A stretch of DNA of 64,000 nucleotides from Utricularia gibba. Its lineage: Eukaryota; Streptophyta; Magnoliopsida; Lamiales; Lentibulariaceae. Where the stretch lies: NCBI GenBank assembly GCA_002189035.1, contig NEEC01000027.1, forward strand, positions 496,001 to 560,000. The letters run 5' to 3'. Positions 1-10,709 of the stretch are shown piece after piece (position 1 is the stretch's first letter; every line of letters begins with the position of its first letter). The notes beneath the pieces were generated by a model. That model did no database searches. It worked only from the letters and a program-made list of their open reading frames with translations, and was not told the origin of the DNA. The translations under genes were made by a program, and so were the position numbers.

Positions 1-71
1 ATGATCACATTTTCCAAGAAGAAAGTCATAGTCACTATAAGGAGGTGTATACGTAATTTGTTTGAGCTTAC

Positions 72-1285
72 ACTCGATCTAATCTTCCATTTGCAGCACA
101 TGCATTAAGTAGACAGATGTAAGTTTGGCTAGTAGGTTTGACTTCAGATTTCTTCATTTCCTCCAGAAGCTTCAGTTCAGCGAAAGAAACAAATGGTCTC
201 AAAAAAAAAAGGGGGGGGGGGGGGGGTCATACAAAAAAAAAAAAAGGTTTAGTTATATCTATCTTGAAGGATTTAGAGTCTTTTTGATGTAACTCCATCT
301 TCAATAAAATTACTTCTAGAAGTGATTCTTGAATAAAACACATGTTGCTTCTATTCCATATAAAACTAAAACAATAAAGTGCTTCAATTTTTTAAGAAGC
401 TGAAGGATCCCTACTCCAATAAAAACTGAAATGTTTTTTATATATAAAAATTCACTTTTTTTAAAATTATTTTTTGAAGCTATACCAAAGAGATCCTTAA
501 ACTCAGAAGTAAAATATATTCAATACCCAAATGGCTTGCTCAGAATTCTTGCACTTCCCACATGTAGATATCAAGTAGTTGTACAACGCAACCTGATGAT
601 AATAAACAGAGACAGTGATGATTTCTTCACAGTAAAAACAAAGATAGTCCAGATTTCCTAATTGTAGTCTGAAAACTAAAAGGGCAATGCAAATAATGAT
701 TGACTTGAATATCACCCGGGAACTATAAAATGATCCCAAATTATCAAAAGGCAGGTGAGGCAACAACGTACATCAGGAACCGCACCCATGGATCTCATTT
801 CATCGCGAAAAAAGAACGCATCTTGCATTCGACTCCCCTCATCGTCCCCAGAATAAGTGCGTGAAATGTATCCCTATCTGGCTTCACTCCATCAAGCATC
901 ATATCATCATACACGTCTCTCAATAAATAATGCCTAAAGAAAATTTAGACTCGGCTCACTCAAAAACAATGAAAAACTTGAGATGTCTAAAAGCATCTTC
1001 TCATCAAATTAAAGGGCACGCGAACCTTCTTTGAGATGTAATTGAGCTGATAACAGTGTTGTATTCAGCCTCATTGTTGGCATAATTCCTCTTCAAATAT
1101 TCCTCTGAGTGAGCACTGAAATTCATGTGCTGCATTGCTCGGTAATGAGCTCGGCGACTCGCCAATTCTACAAACAAAAAAAAAGCACGAACCTAGAAAA
1201 AATGGCCCTCGCAATCACATAGTACATACACATTATTTTCATTGGCTCAGCAAGAAGTACCAGCGAATTTACGAATAAGCTTCAT
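72..1285 (-). CDS. Pentatricopeptide-repeat protein, mitochondrial At4g35850-like (partial, frame break)
   Basis: PPR proteins bind organellar RNA through repeated helical pairs; this one resembles the mitochondrial At4g35850 type. Coding exons that join in phase on the minus strand are 1285-1261 (a 25-nt start exon beginning MKLIRKFA), 1167-1026, 933-772 and 592-527. A further PPR exon, 197-72, contains LLEEMKKSEVKPTSQTY; how it links to 592-527 is unresolved. Visible repeat segments include YDDMMLDGVKPDRDTFHALI, FFRDEM and LYNYLISTCGKCKNSEQAIW. The gene runs off the left edge of the window. In exon 933-772 the frame changes between LILGTMRG and SRMQDAFFFRDEM, at a run of four C (835-838) where five are needed to read through. 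Everything else is conserved, so an assembly error or a very recent mutation is likely. A TATAAAAA box lies about 120 bp upstream of the start. The family identification is from memory of the Arabidopsis protein. Confidence 0.75.
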
Positions 1286-1926
1286 AGTCGCGTCTTTCCT
1301 CAGAAAAAAACCTCAAGAGGACTCCTTGATCAGCCCCCTCGGGCGAGCTGGAGCAGGACGATGCACCGGCGCGTGAGGAAAGCACGTATACCGCCACAGG
1401 GTTTTTATACCTTGCAATTGGGCTCCTATATCCCAAATTCTCTTCCCCAGTCCCCGAGCTGGGCTCGGGTCCAACCCGGTCGACCCGAGCAGACTTGATA
1501 GTAATAATATTGAATAAACCAGAGTGGCAACAAATTGAAATAAATGTTTAAATTTGGAAAATAATTTTGGATTTCGAATTTGACTAAAAAACGAAATTTA
1601 ATTTGAAAAATATTTCATTTATAAAAAATATATATGAAGAATTTCATTGAAATTTCGTCGAAATTTAAAAATTTAATGTGAATCTATTCCTGCGAGCGAG
1701 ACACAGACGGCTTGAGTCCTCTGAATTTGTAGATGAAGGCGTTGCTCCTGCTCCGTACAATCCTCCAGTTCGTCTTTTCCTTTTGGACCTCCTCTTCCTC
1801 GTTGTCAGTTGGATTGTAAACTGGGGTTGCTTGGTTGCAGGTCCTACCCGCTCCTCCAATCCGATTGAGTCGCCTCAGCTTCTCCTCTTTTAGCGATTCC
1901 TGAATTTCCCCGACCCAGGATCTGTA
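1286..1926. other. Divergent intergenic region, PPR / trihelix
   Basis: This 641-bp stretch separates two divergent start codons (PPR on minus, trihelix on plus). It carries the PPR TATA box and an AT-rich block at about 1500-1680. GC-rich 5' leader sequence of the trihelix gene follows. I see no gene in it. Confidence 0.6.
1402..1409 (-). promoter_or_regulatory. TATA box of the PPR gene
   Basis: The minus strand reads TATAAAAA, about 120 bp upstream of the inferred PPR start codon at 1285. Position and sequence fit a core promoter; no transcript evidence is available. Confidence 0.45.
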
Positions 1927-2862
1927 ATGGAACCTGAAGCTTCACCCCCTCCCAGCGGAAGGACCCTCGCCGGCTATGCCGCCCACCAGTCTTCGTGTTC
2001 GGTCACCTTAGCGCTCCCCACCCAGAAGCAGAAGAGCGCCGGCTCCGGATTTGGTGGCGGCAGAGAGGATTGCTGGACAGAAGAAGCTACTGCTCTTCTT
2101 ATCGATGCCTGGGGCGAACGCTACATGGAATTGAGCCGGGGGAATCTGAAGCAGAAGCATTGGAAGGATGTGGCTGAAATTGTAAACACCCAGGAAGGCT
2201 TCAGTAAAACCCCTAAAACTGATGTCCAATGCAAGAACCGGATCGACACTGTCAAGAAGAAGTACAAGACAGAGAAAGCCAAGGTCGTCTCTGGTTGTGG
2301 ACCTAGCAAGTGGAGATTTTTCGATAGGCTTGATGAATTGCTTGTTCCCACAGGGAAGATTAGCTCGGGGTCCCTTCCCTCTGATCCTGATCGACTGACT
2401 CGATCTTCTTCTGCAACGAATGGAAAATTTCAGTACCAGCAGAAGCGTAGCCGCCGTAGGGCCCCTGTGCAGTCCTGCGATGACTCTGAATCGGAAAATT
2501 CTGTTGATTCATCTGATGGGTTTTCTCCTCGGATTTGCAAGAGGCCAAGGTCGACAACTGCTAACTATGCTCCTTCATTGAGGCCTTGTGCAATGAATAA
2601 TAAAGCAGTTGATTCTGCTAGAGGAAATGCAATGGAGCCAAATTCATGGGCCAGCTGCATTCAGGGATTGACACAGACTATCTTGAGATTTGGTGAGGCT
2701 TATGAACAAGTGGAGACTGAGAAATTGCAGCAACTGATGGACATGGAGAAGCAGAGGATGAAACTTACCAAAGAGCTCGAGTTACAGAGGATGCGATGCT
2801 TGATGGAAACTCAGATGGAGCTCTCACAGCTGAAGAACAGGAGGCCCGCGAACAAAGATTAA
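1927..2862 (+). CDS. Trihelix (GT/ASIL-type) transcription factor
   Basis: Single-exon gene of 311 residues. Residues about 49-139 form a trihelix (MYB/SANT-like) DNA-binding domain with the expected tryptophan/aromatic spacing: DCWTEEATALLIDAWGERY, then KHWKDVAEIVN, then CKNRIDTVKKKYKTEKAK and KWRFFDRLDELL. A basic nuclear-localisation run (KRSRRR) lies near residue 173. The C-terminal 50 residues, rich in E, L, M, Q and K, form the coiled coil typical of the SIP1/ASIL clade. Members of this clade bind GT elements and, in Arabidopsis ASIL1/2, repress seed-maturation genes in seedlings. The start is the first ATG of the open frame and leaves a low-complexity Ser/Pro N-terminus. The exact orthologue is uncertain; the family call is firm. 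Confidence 0.88.
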   Translation: MEPEASPPPSGRTLAGYAAHQSSCSVTLALPTQKQKSAGSGFGGGREDCWTEEATALLIDAWGERYMELSRGNLKQKHWKDVAEIVNTQEGFSKTPKTDVQCKNRIDTVKKKYKTEKAKVVSGCGPSKWRFFDRLDELLVPTGKISSGSLPSDPDRLTRSSSATNGKFQYQQKRSRRRAPVQSCDDSESENSVDSSDGFSPRICKRPRSTTANYAPSLRPCAMNNKAVDSARGNAMEPNSWASCIQGLTQTILRFGEAYEQVETEKLQQLMDMEKQRMKLTKELELQRMRCLMETQMELSQLKNRRPANKD

Positions 2863-3347
2863 GACAAGGGGATCATAGCACTACCCTTCTTATGGGCTGA
2901 ATCATCCTCAATGATACCTTCTCAGTACCGTATACATACACTGTCCTTCAATGCTTACACGATCAACACAACTCCTTCCTCATGTGCTGGAATGCTTTAT
3001 TCTCGATTCTTGCAATGATACTCTTAGTGCTGTATAATGTGAAGGGTCTTTGGGTTGTTAAAATGAAGATGAGCATTTCCACAACACCATGAAAAGTTAG
3101 GATGAATGCATTAGCAGGAAGGGATGCAGCAGACTGGAGTTAAACGCTTCTCTGGATGGACATGGACCTTATTTTTTTTTTTTTTGACTGAACTCGTTTT
3201 TCAATGTACATCGCAGCAACCCATACCCCGTGGTTCAGAAGAGAAGCCATGGGCCAAAACATTTTTGTTGATAAGCAGCAGCCATCTTCATCCCAAAATT
3301 TCAGCCTTTTGAATACCCATTCCATGGTTTTGTGCTTTCTTGGGTGA
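2863..3347. other. Convergent 3' region, trihelix / kinase
   Basis: This 485-bp interval lies between two converging stop codons. It holds the two 3' untranslated regions and a T-run at about 3172-3185. No additional gene is visible. Confidence 0.6.
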
Positions 3348-5377
3348 TCAGTAGCACTGGCGAAAGCAGTGGAACAATCCTCTGGGCTTGTTTTCAGAAG
3401 GGGTTTTGGGCGTGTCACCACTGTCATCTCGCTTGGCCATCAATGAGCTTGTGCCTGGAGATTCTGGTGGAAAGACACCGTTCTCAGAGGTGAAGATCCG
3501 GGGCGGTACCACAGGCTCCATGGGCGAAATTGCAGACAGATAATGCAGTAGCATCTGTATTATCTGAGTGAAGTTGGGGCGGGCCTGAGGGTCCTCCTTC
3601 CAACATGAAGTCACGATTAGAGCCAAATCTGCTGGAAGATCATCAGCATTCGGCCTTGCATTCTACAACAACACCATGGACATGAAAGGGATTCTTCGCC
3701 AAAAATGTATCAACATGGAAGCGAATTTGAAGGTGCTTACTTTGAAAGCTGCAGCATAGGCTGCCTGCAAGTTCGACATGCCTTCGAAGGGTAACTTGTT
3801 ATGAACGAGCTCCCATAGCACAATTGCGAAACTGTAAGCATCAACCTTGTGATTGTAATGCTTCTTTTCTCCTTGTCTAAGAGTCACTGTGCTGTAAAGC
3901 TGGAACCAAGCAGATGAAGGAAATGGCAACAAACTACACGAAGAAGGAAAACTAAGATGAACTACCTCCGGCGCCATCCAGCGATACGTTCCAGTCTCTG
4001 CCGTCATCATCTCTGTCAATGTTTCTTCTCTAGCCAAACCAAAATCCGCTAGCTTCACAGTTCTATGGTCTGCTGTCAAGAGGAGGTTTTCTGAAGGAAA
4101 ACAAAGAATCAGGGATCATTATGCATATGATGGCAATGAACCAAGTTAGCATAATTGATTCACATGCTAACAATCGATCCTAGAACTGTAAGATCACACC
4201 ATGGATGAGACACAAGCAAGGAAATAATAGAACTTTTCCCTTGTAGACAATGAAAGTGCAATCTTTGGGGTGTATGGGATTGAAAGAGGAAGGAGTTAGA
4301 AGAGTCATTACCAGGTTTCAGATCTCGATGTATTATTCCGTGTGAGTGCAAACACTCCATGGCACGAGCAATGTCGAGAGCAAATCCTATAGCAACATGC
4401 ATCTCCAGGCACCTTGGACGAAGATTCAGCAAGTACTTCCGCAATGTCCCTCCCAGCAGGAGCTCTGTCACTATGACCATGACAGGTTCCTGGCAAGCTC
4501 CAATGAACTGTAGAAAGAGCACAGGACCTTCTGTGGTATCAAACCTCAAACACTAGCAACTAACCCAACAGCCAAGCCAAGAAAGAAAACCACTTGCTGT
4601 GAAAGTATGAGAGCCTAAACATGCCAAAAAGAGGGATCTTTGAGATAAAAAACTAATGAAGTGGAAAACAGATGACCCCAGAAGATCAGCAACACTACTT
4701 CATAATCCTTAATCACTCAGCTTCAAAGATCAGGAATGTAACTTCAGCAGGATCTCAGGGAAACGTATAAAGGAAGCGTTCAATATGAAATGGAAACCTT
4801 GACTAAGTTCTTGTGCTGTACTCGGGATAGCATGGCTACTTCTCTTCCAAATCTTGCCTCCCTCTTGGCTATCTCTTCAGGTGTCTCCCCTCTTTGGACA
4901 ATTTTGATAGCAACATTTTGATTTTTGTATCTGAAATATGGTTCCAAGATGATACTCAAATACTGACACCAAATAATACGTTGCACCAAGAACTCTGTTA
5001 TACTGTGGAGGCGTGTAATCATAGCACCGGAAAATTCAAACACAGTGTTGAGGGTGAAAATGAGCAACAAAAGATTAATGTGATTGTCATTTCTGCTGCT
5101 CATTTGAAATCATAACAACCCAGAAAGCTTTTCTTTTTTGAGAAAAGGAACAAACAAAAAGCATTGCTAAGTTTACGTGCTCAACTCGAAATCATTCCCC
5201 TTCACAGATCACAGTTCGTAAGGAAGATCGGAAAAAAAATACTTACTTTCCTTCATACACTTTAGCGTGAGCTCCTTCTCCAATCTTTGGGCCAACAAAA
5301 AGAAGATTCGGATCAACCAGCCATTTAGGGTCTAAAATTAACTCTGTTCCTGAGTAAAAACCATTAGCAGATCCCAT
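3348..5377 (-). CDS. Raf-like serine/threonine protein kinase (At5g50180-like)
   Basis: Six coding exons (5377-5247, 4930-4798, 4507-4312, 4090-3966, 3899-3741, 3662-3348) join in frame to a 352-residue protein, with all phases consistent. The kinase domain begins near residue 27. The glycine loop is [12 protein letters not shown], the ATP lysine is K53 in NVAIKIV, the catalytic loop is HRDLKPEN (148-155), the Mg-binding DFG is 169-171, and [10 protein letters not shown] marks the activation segment. The tail carries the conserved [12 protein letters not shown] signature and ends in a cysteine-rich FHCFRQCY. This is a plant-specific dual-specificity-like Raf/STY kinase, probably cytosolic. 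Its substrate is unknown. No receptor or ACT domain is present, so it is not an MAPKKK with an N-terminal regulatory region. Confidence 0.92.
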
Positions 5378-6771
5378 TTTTCACACTCGTTCTCTCTCTT
5401 GTCTTCCAGGTAAAACCGTCTACAGATGCATCAACGTCTATTTAGAAAGCACAAAAAAGTTGACTGGTTTCCCACAAATTTTCAGTAAATCCCGTAACCT
5501 AAAAGCCATTGTTGAGCATACTCCCAACCTGAACACAAAAGAAAGCCAAAATCTTCACTTGCCACCCCAAAGCCAAAGAGATCAATCAATAGTTCTTGAA
5601 TAAGTATCTTTACGCTGACAAAAGTACAGACTCCCAACCAGCTAAAGTTTTCAGATGAACGAAAGCAAGAAAAAGGGGCTTCACTGCCTAAGAAGCAGGT
5701 AACAAGAAAAAAAAAACCCGAGATTTCAAAGGAGTCCGCCGCAGACGGCTACTCCTACACCCCCCTTCAGGCCCATCTGCTTTGGTCTGCGGTTGATCCG
5801 TGCAGGGATAAACAGAAGGAATTCAGCAAGAAATTGTGGGGTCGCTTCCCTTCCCGAAATTATGTGAACAAAGCCAAGGAATCGGGTGGGGACTGGGGAG
5901 ACAATTGGAGGGTGAAATGGGAAATGCCCCGGAGATGCTACTGCATTTGGTGCATATGAATGACCATGTATTTGTCATGAAAATCTTAATCACAATTCAT
6001 TCACCCCTCTACCTACCCCAGCTGTCCGATCATCCCTGAACTCCTAATTTTAGTGCAAATCTTAATGACCCAAGTACACCAAACGTCCTCCAGATGTTGC
6101 AACTCCAATCCAAGAGCGCATCTTTCTGCCTTCAACTCCATAAAAAACCTTTCTTGAAACTGTACTGATCATGGGGTTGTCTGTTCCGCAACTACTTGGC
6201 TGTTGAGAGGGCAGGGCAGTATTGATCAAAACAATTAGCCCTTGAAAAACCAGAAGCAACTGTTGCTGATTCCTCACATGTCTGTGGGAGGGTCAGGGGG
6301 AGACCAAAATAGACTTTCTTACCGGAAAGGGAAGACCAGAATACAGATGATGATGTAGAAAAATCAGTGGGTTATGTTTGTTATGTACGACCTTTCTTTG
6401 TAATAAATCGAATATTTTTGTAAGAAGATGCTTTGAAACTTATCCATTGGGTCTTCACAGCTCAAAAAAAAAAAAAAAAAAAACTCGCGCAGACGGAAAC
6501 GTAACCCTCGTGAAGCGTGACGCCTGATAAGATTGACATTTCGAAGGTTGTTGAGTTGGGTCCGAGAATCCGATGGTGATTAGCGTTACGCGATTTCAGT
6601 TGGGAATCGGAGAAAGTGGTACTTGATGGAACCTCCTCCAACATTCTGTGCGTTGACGAGAAGTTTTGCATCATTTGCCGTGAAGTGGAACAATTTGTAC
6701 CTCCGCCTCTCCGTCTACTGATTTCAATTTTCCTCGAGTCTTCGAAGTTGCAGTCGAATTGGTTGTTTGAG
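5378..6771. other. Divergent intergenic region, kinase / BAR protein
   Basis: These 1.4 kb separate divergent start codons and must contain both promoters and leaders. A 20-bp A-run at about 6463-6482 and scattered AT-rich sequence are visible. No conserved coding block was recognised. Confidence 0.55.
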
Positions 6772-9700
6772 ATGAAATCGCCGCTCCAGAAACTCAAGAA
6801 ATTGGGGCTGCACAAGAGCGAGCCTGAGGAGAACTTGCCTCAGTTTGTTTCTTCCCACATGGATGAATTAAATCAAGCCGCCAAGGTGTGTTCATTTCTT
6901 TTTCCGCAGCTTCTTGGCTTGTTCGTAAATCTGTGATGCAATCGTGCTCCTAGGTTAAATTCAGTTGCCACAATTGTACGCCCGCTAGCTTCAAATTCAA
7001 TGTCGATGCATATTCCATCTATCTTTATGCTGCTTTCCAGAGGGGAAAGTCGCAGTGGGACTTTTTTTGTGTCGTGTTTCTGTGTGGTGCTGTTAAATCC
7101 AATCCTCGACTTATGTGTTGGTGTACGTGGAGTAGAATGAAATGAAAGAATCTCATGGAGCTTGCCTGCCTGATCTGAAACGTTATCTTCAGACGTTGAA
7201 ATGCTTGATTTCAGAAGTGTTCTTGGTTTATCTTTTATTGATATGAATCAGTCTTGGTAGAGCTGGTCATTGTGCCCTGAAAGTGCATACGTGTTGCTCT
7301 CTCCATTATTTAGCCATCTTTAATCAAGGTAGCTACTTGACTCTGGAAATTTTTGCTTTCAGGATGTAGAAGACATGAAAGCATCCTACGATGCGCTGTT
7401 TTCTTCAGCTGCTGCAACAATAAACAGTGCTTACGGTACTGATTTGTTTTTTTTAGTTTCTAAAAAAAAACTACCTTACTGAAGTGGTAGGACGCCGCCT
7501 AGTTGGCTAGATACAAGAATCTAGTTAAAGATTTGCATGTTGCATGTAACTAGTCAAATATTTTTCGTTTTGGATTACTTTCTGAAAGTCCAAACATTTG
7601 TTTTGCCCTCAGTATAGTTATATCATATAAATGCTATGCCTCTCTATTCAGAGTTTTCGGAATCATTGCAAGAGATGGGAAATTCTCTACTGGATGAAAG
7701 TGCGTTGCATGATGATGAGGAGACTGGTTAGAAAACTATTTAATGCAGTCTATCTATGCATTGTTGGGTTTTCGAAATCTGAATGAGTTTAAATTTTCTT
7801 TATTTTCGCTATGTTATGCGAAATCTTTATTTGGTGGTTTTTTGTAATCAACCAAGTTTCGAGTCTATGTCTACTAACTTGGGAATAACCTGAATTCTAC
7901 TTAAACGTTCAGAAATTCTAGGCTTGTTAACAACATGTATGACCTTGCAGGAAAAGCATTATCACAGCTGGGAAGAGTGCAGCATGATCTTCAAAAACTT
8001 TTTGATGGCTACGTTAGTATTCACTATCATTCCAAATTAAGTAATGCATGATGTTGGACCATCACATAATTTCATGCTTCGCAGAGGTCCCAAATTATCT
8101 CAACAGTATCAAATCCATCAGAGTCTTTCTTAACGGAGCTACGTAAAGTGGAGGTTGAAACACCACTAAAATACATATAAACTTCTGCATTTTCATGGAT
8201 TATGACGTGATTTTTTCTGTCTTAGGAAATGAAATTGCAATGTGATGAGAAGAGGTATAGCTTCTCTTTGATAACTATTTTTTGGTATTCCCAGAAGTTG
8301 CATTTGTGAAATAATGTTCAATCGAAACCCAGGGAATTGTTTGAACACATTGTGGGACAACTCAAAGAAAAAGGTAAAACCCGGCATGGTAAACTCACGG
8401 CACATACCTCGAATCAATTGAAGGCAGTTCATGAAGAATATGATGAGACAGCAAGGTTGTGCATTTTTCGTATACAGTCATTGAAGAAAGGGCAGTGTCG
8501 AAGCCTACTGACACTGGCAGCTCACCATCATGCTGCACAGGTTCACTGAATGTTCACAATTCATGCCCGTCTGCCTGATTTTAGATTGCAATTAACTCCT
8601 TCTTCTGAAAGCAGCTAAACTTATTCCGAAAAGGCCTCCACTCCCTTGAAGCATTAGACACACATATTAGAAGTGTTGCAGAAAGGCAGCGAATTGATTA
8701 TCAGCTGTCTACAGAGGAATGTGATGACGGAAGATACAGTGTAGAGGTTCATGGGGATGGGGACCTGAGTTTTAAATATAACCTAAACGAGGCAGAAGAA
8801 GAGGTGAGTGCCACATCAACCTTGAGAATCACCATTATTCTTATTAGAAGTTACAGAGGGAATTTTTTGGAGCCTTTATTAAGCTATTTTATATTTGGAT
8901 TACTAGATGGTTGTTTTCCATCCACAGGTATCTTGTTATCTGAAGTCCTAAGTATTTCTGTTTCTGTTTCATGCTCACAGATGTCTAGGACGAGAAATGA
9001 AGTACAAACAAGTGTAGGAAAATCCCAGGGAGAAGCAATGCTCAGTCAGGGGTACAAAGCTGTTAGTCATTCCGCTCCTCTATATTCAGAGATGCGACCA
9101 TCCGCACAAAAATCAAATACGCATGTGCTGCCCACTCCTGATGATGCCAAGGGATCATCAGTCAGTCCTGTTTCTGTGTCAACTACCATGTTGCCTCGAG
9201 GAGGAAGCTCCAAAAATCTATGGCATTCATCACCGCTGGATGTTGATGCGCAAAAGAAAGCTGCCAATGAGCCATTGCCTTCTTTCAACATTCCAAAACC
9301 ACATTTATCAGCTGAGGAGAACAGCAGCAACAAACATATGCTCCCCTTGCCCCCTCGACTGACAGAAGCAGACTCACAAGTGGTGTCTGATGGCCATAAA
9401 TTTAAAAGGCAAGCTTTCTCTGGCCCCTTGGCAAGCAAGCCCTTGGCCAACAAGCCACATGTACCAGGGAGTGGCCCTATTAGCTCTAATGAGATCTATG
9501 GCTCTGTTAGTCGTGCATCTGGTCCTCAGCCGCTGTTATCTGCAAGTATGCTTCACAGTGCTCCCCCTATTGCACCTTCACCTAAAGTGAGCGAGCTTCA
9601 TGAGCTTCCAAGGCCCCCTTCAGATACTACTACTGCATTCAACGCCAAGCCAGTGCGCGGGCACAGGCATTCTGCTCCCTTGGTCAATAGGGAGCGAGAA

Positions 9701-10024
9701 ATATCGCCCCCAAGTAGAAGTATGTTATCATCAAACGAAGGGTCTCCGCTCCCACTCCCTCATCTCACCGTTTCACGGAGCTTCTCCATCCCGTCTTCCA
9801 GTAATAGAATTATGTTTCATTCTGGCAAGCTATTTTCTTCACAAGCAACTCAACTGAGACACGGGGGTTCTTCACCCCTCTCTCCCCTGCAGAGCGGTAC
9901 AAGGTATTTATCAGCCTTTGGTCTTTTTTTTTTTTTTTTTTGTAGCAAGTGCTTGTTGTGTGGTGGAGTTGGTTGGGTTGGCATGACCGGGACGACGATG
10001 CAGGTGACAGCTGCTATAGAATAA
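6772..10024 (+). CDS. BAR-domain protein, At2g33490-like
   Basis: Ten coding exons are proposed: 6772-6885, 7363-7435, 7652-7726, 7951-8012, 8085-8153, 8226-8254, 8333-8540, 8615-8803, 8981-9903, and about 9945-10024. The protein is about 607 residues. The first ~270 residues form the coiled-coil BAR module that senses or bends membranes. Recognisable pieces are MKSPLQKLKKLGLHKSEPE, SAAAATINSAYEFSESLQEM, CRSLLTLAAHHHAAQ and LFRKGLHSLEAL. The second half is Ser/Pro-rich and disordered, with repeated SAPL motifs (HSAPLYSE, RHSAPLVN), as in this family of hydroxyproline-rich-annotated proteins. A role in membrane trafficking is inferred from the BAR fold. An upstream in-frame ATG at 6616 exists, but family homology begins at 6772. 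The last exon follows a long T-run and its C-terminus is uncertain. Confidence 0.85.
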
Positions 10025-10709
10025 CTTCGGTTTTGGGAGGTGAACATGCTGGGAAGATTTGAGCCTGGAAGACGACACCAACAATTGTAAGTACAACCCC
10101 TTAGTCCACCGGTGCGGATGCTTATCATGTGTATTCCTGGTGGGGTGCTGATGGCATCGCGGGAGTCCTACGTAGATTACTCATCAATGTGTGTCTGTTT
10201 TCATGCGCGTAATATGATGAATGAATGAATGCTCCAAGTGTGTGTATGTAGCTCCTTTTGGGGGGTCAATGTGTCTCCCTTAAAATGTTCAGTTTTGCTA
10301 CGCCGCCATGTGATGTGATCCATACGTAAGAGATCGGGTAACACGCTACACATATATACATAAATATATGTAATGCGTATATATATATATATATATGTGT
10401 GTGTATGTGTACGTATACGCATATACGTGTGTACGTATATTTGCGTGGTTTGGAAGAAGAGAACTAAAGAGTAAAGACACTTCCATTCCCAAACTACGCA
10501 GACAGATATTATCACGCATTTGATTCATGGAACCAAAAATATTTCAAATAATCAGATTAGATTCATGAGGTAACAATTTATAACTTCATAATACCCTAAG
10601 TACTACAATCAAACGTGGCATAAATACTGTCCCTAGTTCTAACAACTAAACACAATATTAAAAAATTAATCTTTTCACACCATCTTTATCTAAATCCAAA
10701 TGAATTAAA
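10025..10709. other. Convergent 3' region with TA/GT microsatellite
   Basis: These 685 bp lie between the BAR and phosphate-carrier stop codons. A (TA)n tract at about 10377-10396 is followed by GT- and ACGTATA-rich repeats to about 10440. The rest is 3' untranslated sequence. No gene is visible. Confidence 0.6.
10377..10440. repeat. TA/GT microsatellite
   Basis: About nine TA units are followed by GTGTGTATGTGTACGTATA-type variants. This is simple-sequence DNA in an intergenic 3' region. Confidence 0.8.

Noticed and set aside
4359-4556. Plus-strand open frame across the kinase exon
   Set aside because: Antisense shadow of kinase exon 3.
9850-10128. Antisense open frames over the last BAR exon
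   Set aside because: Shadow of the coding strand and of a T-run; no homology.
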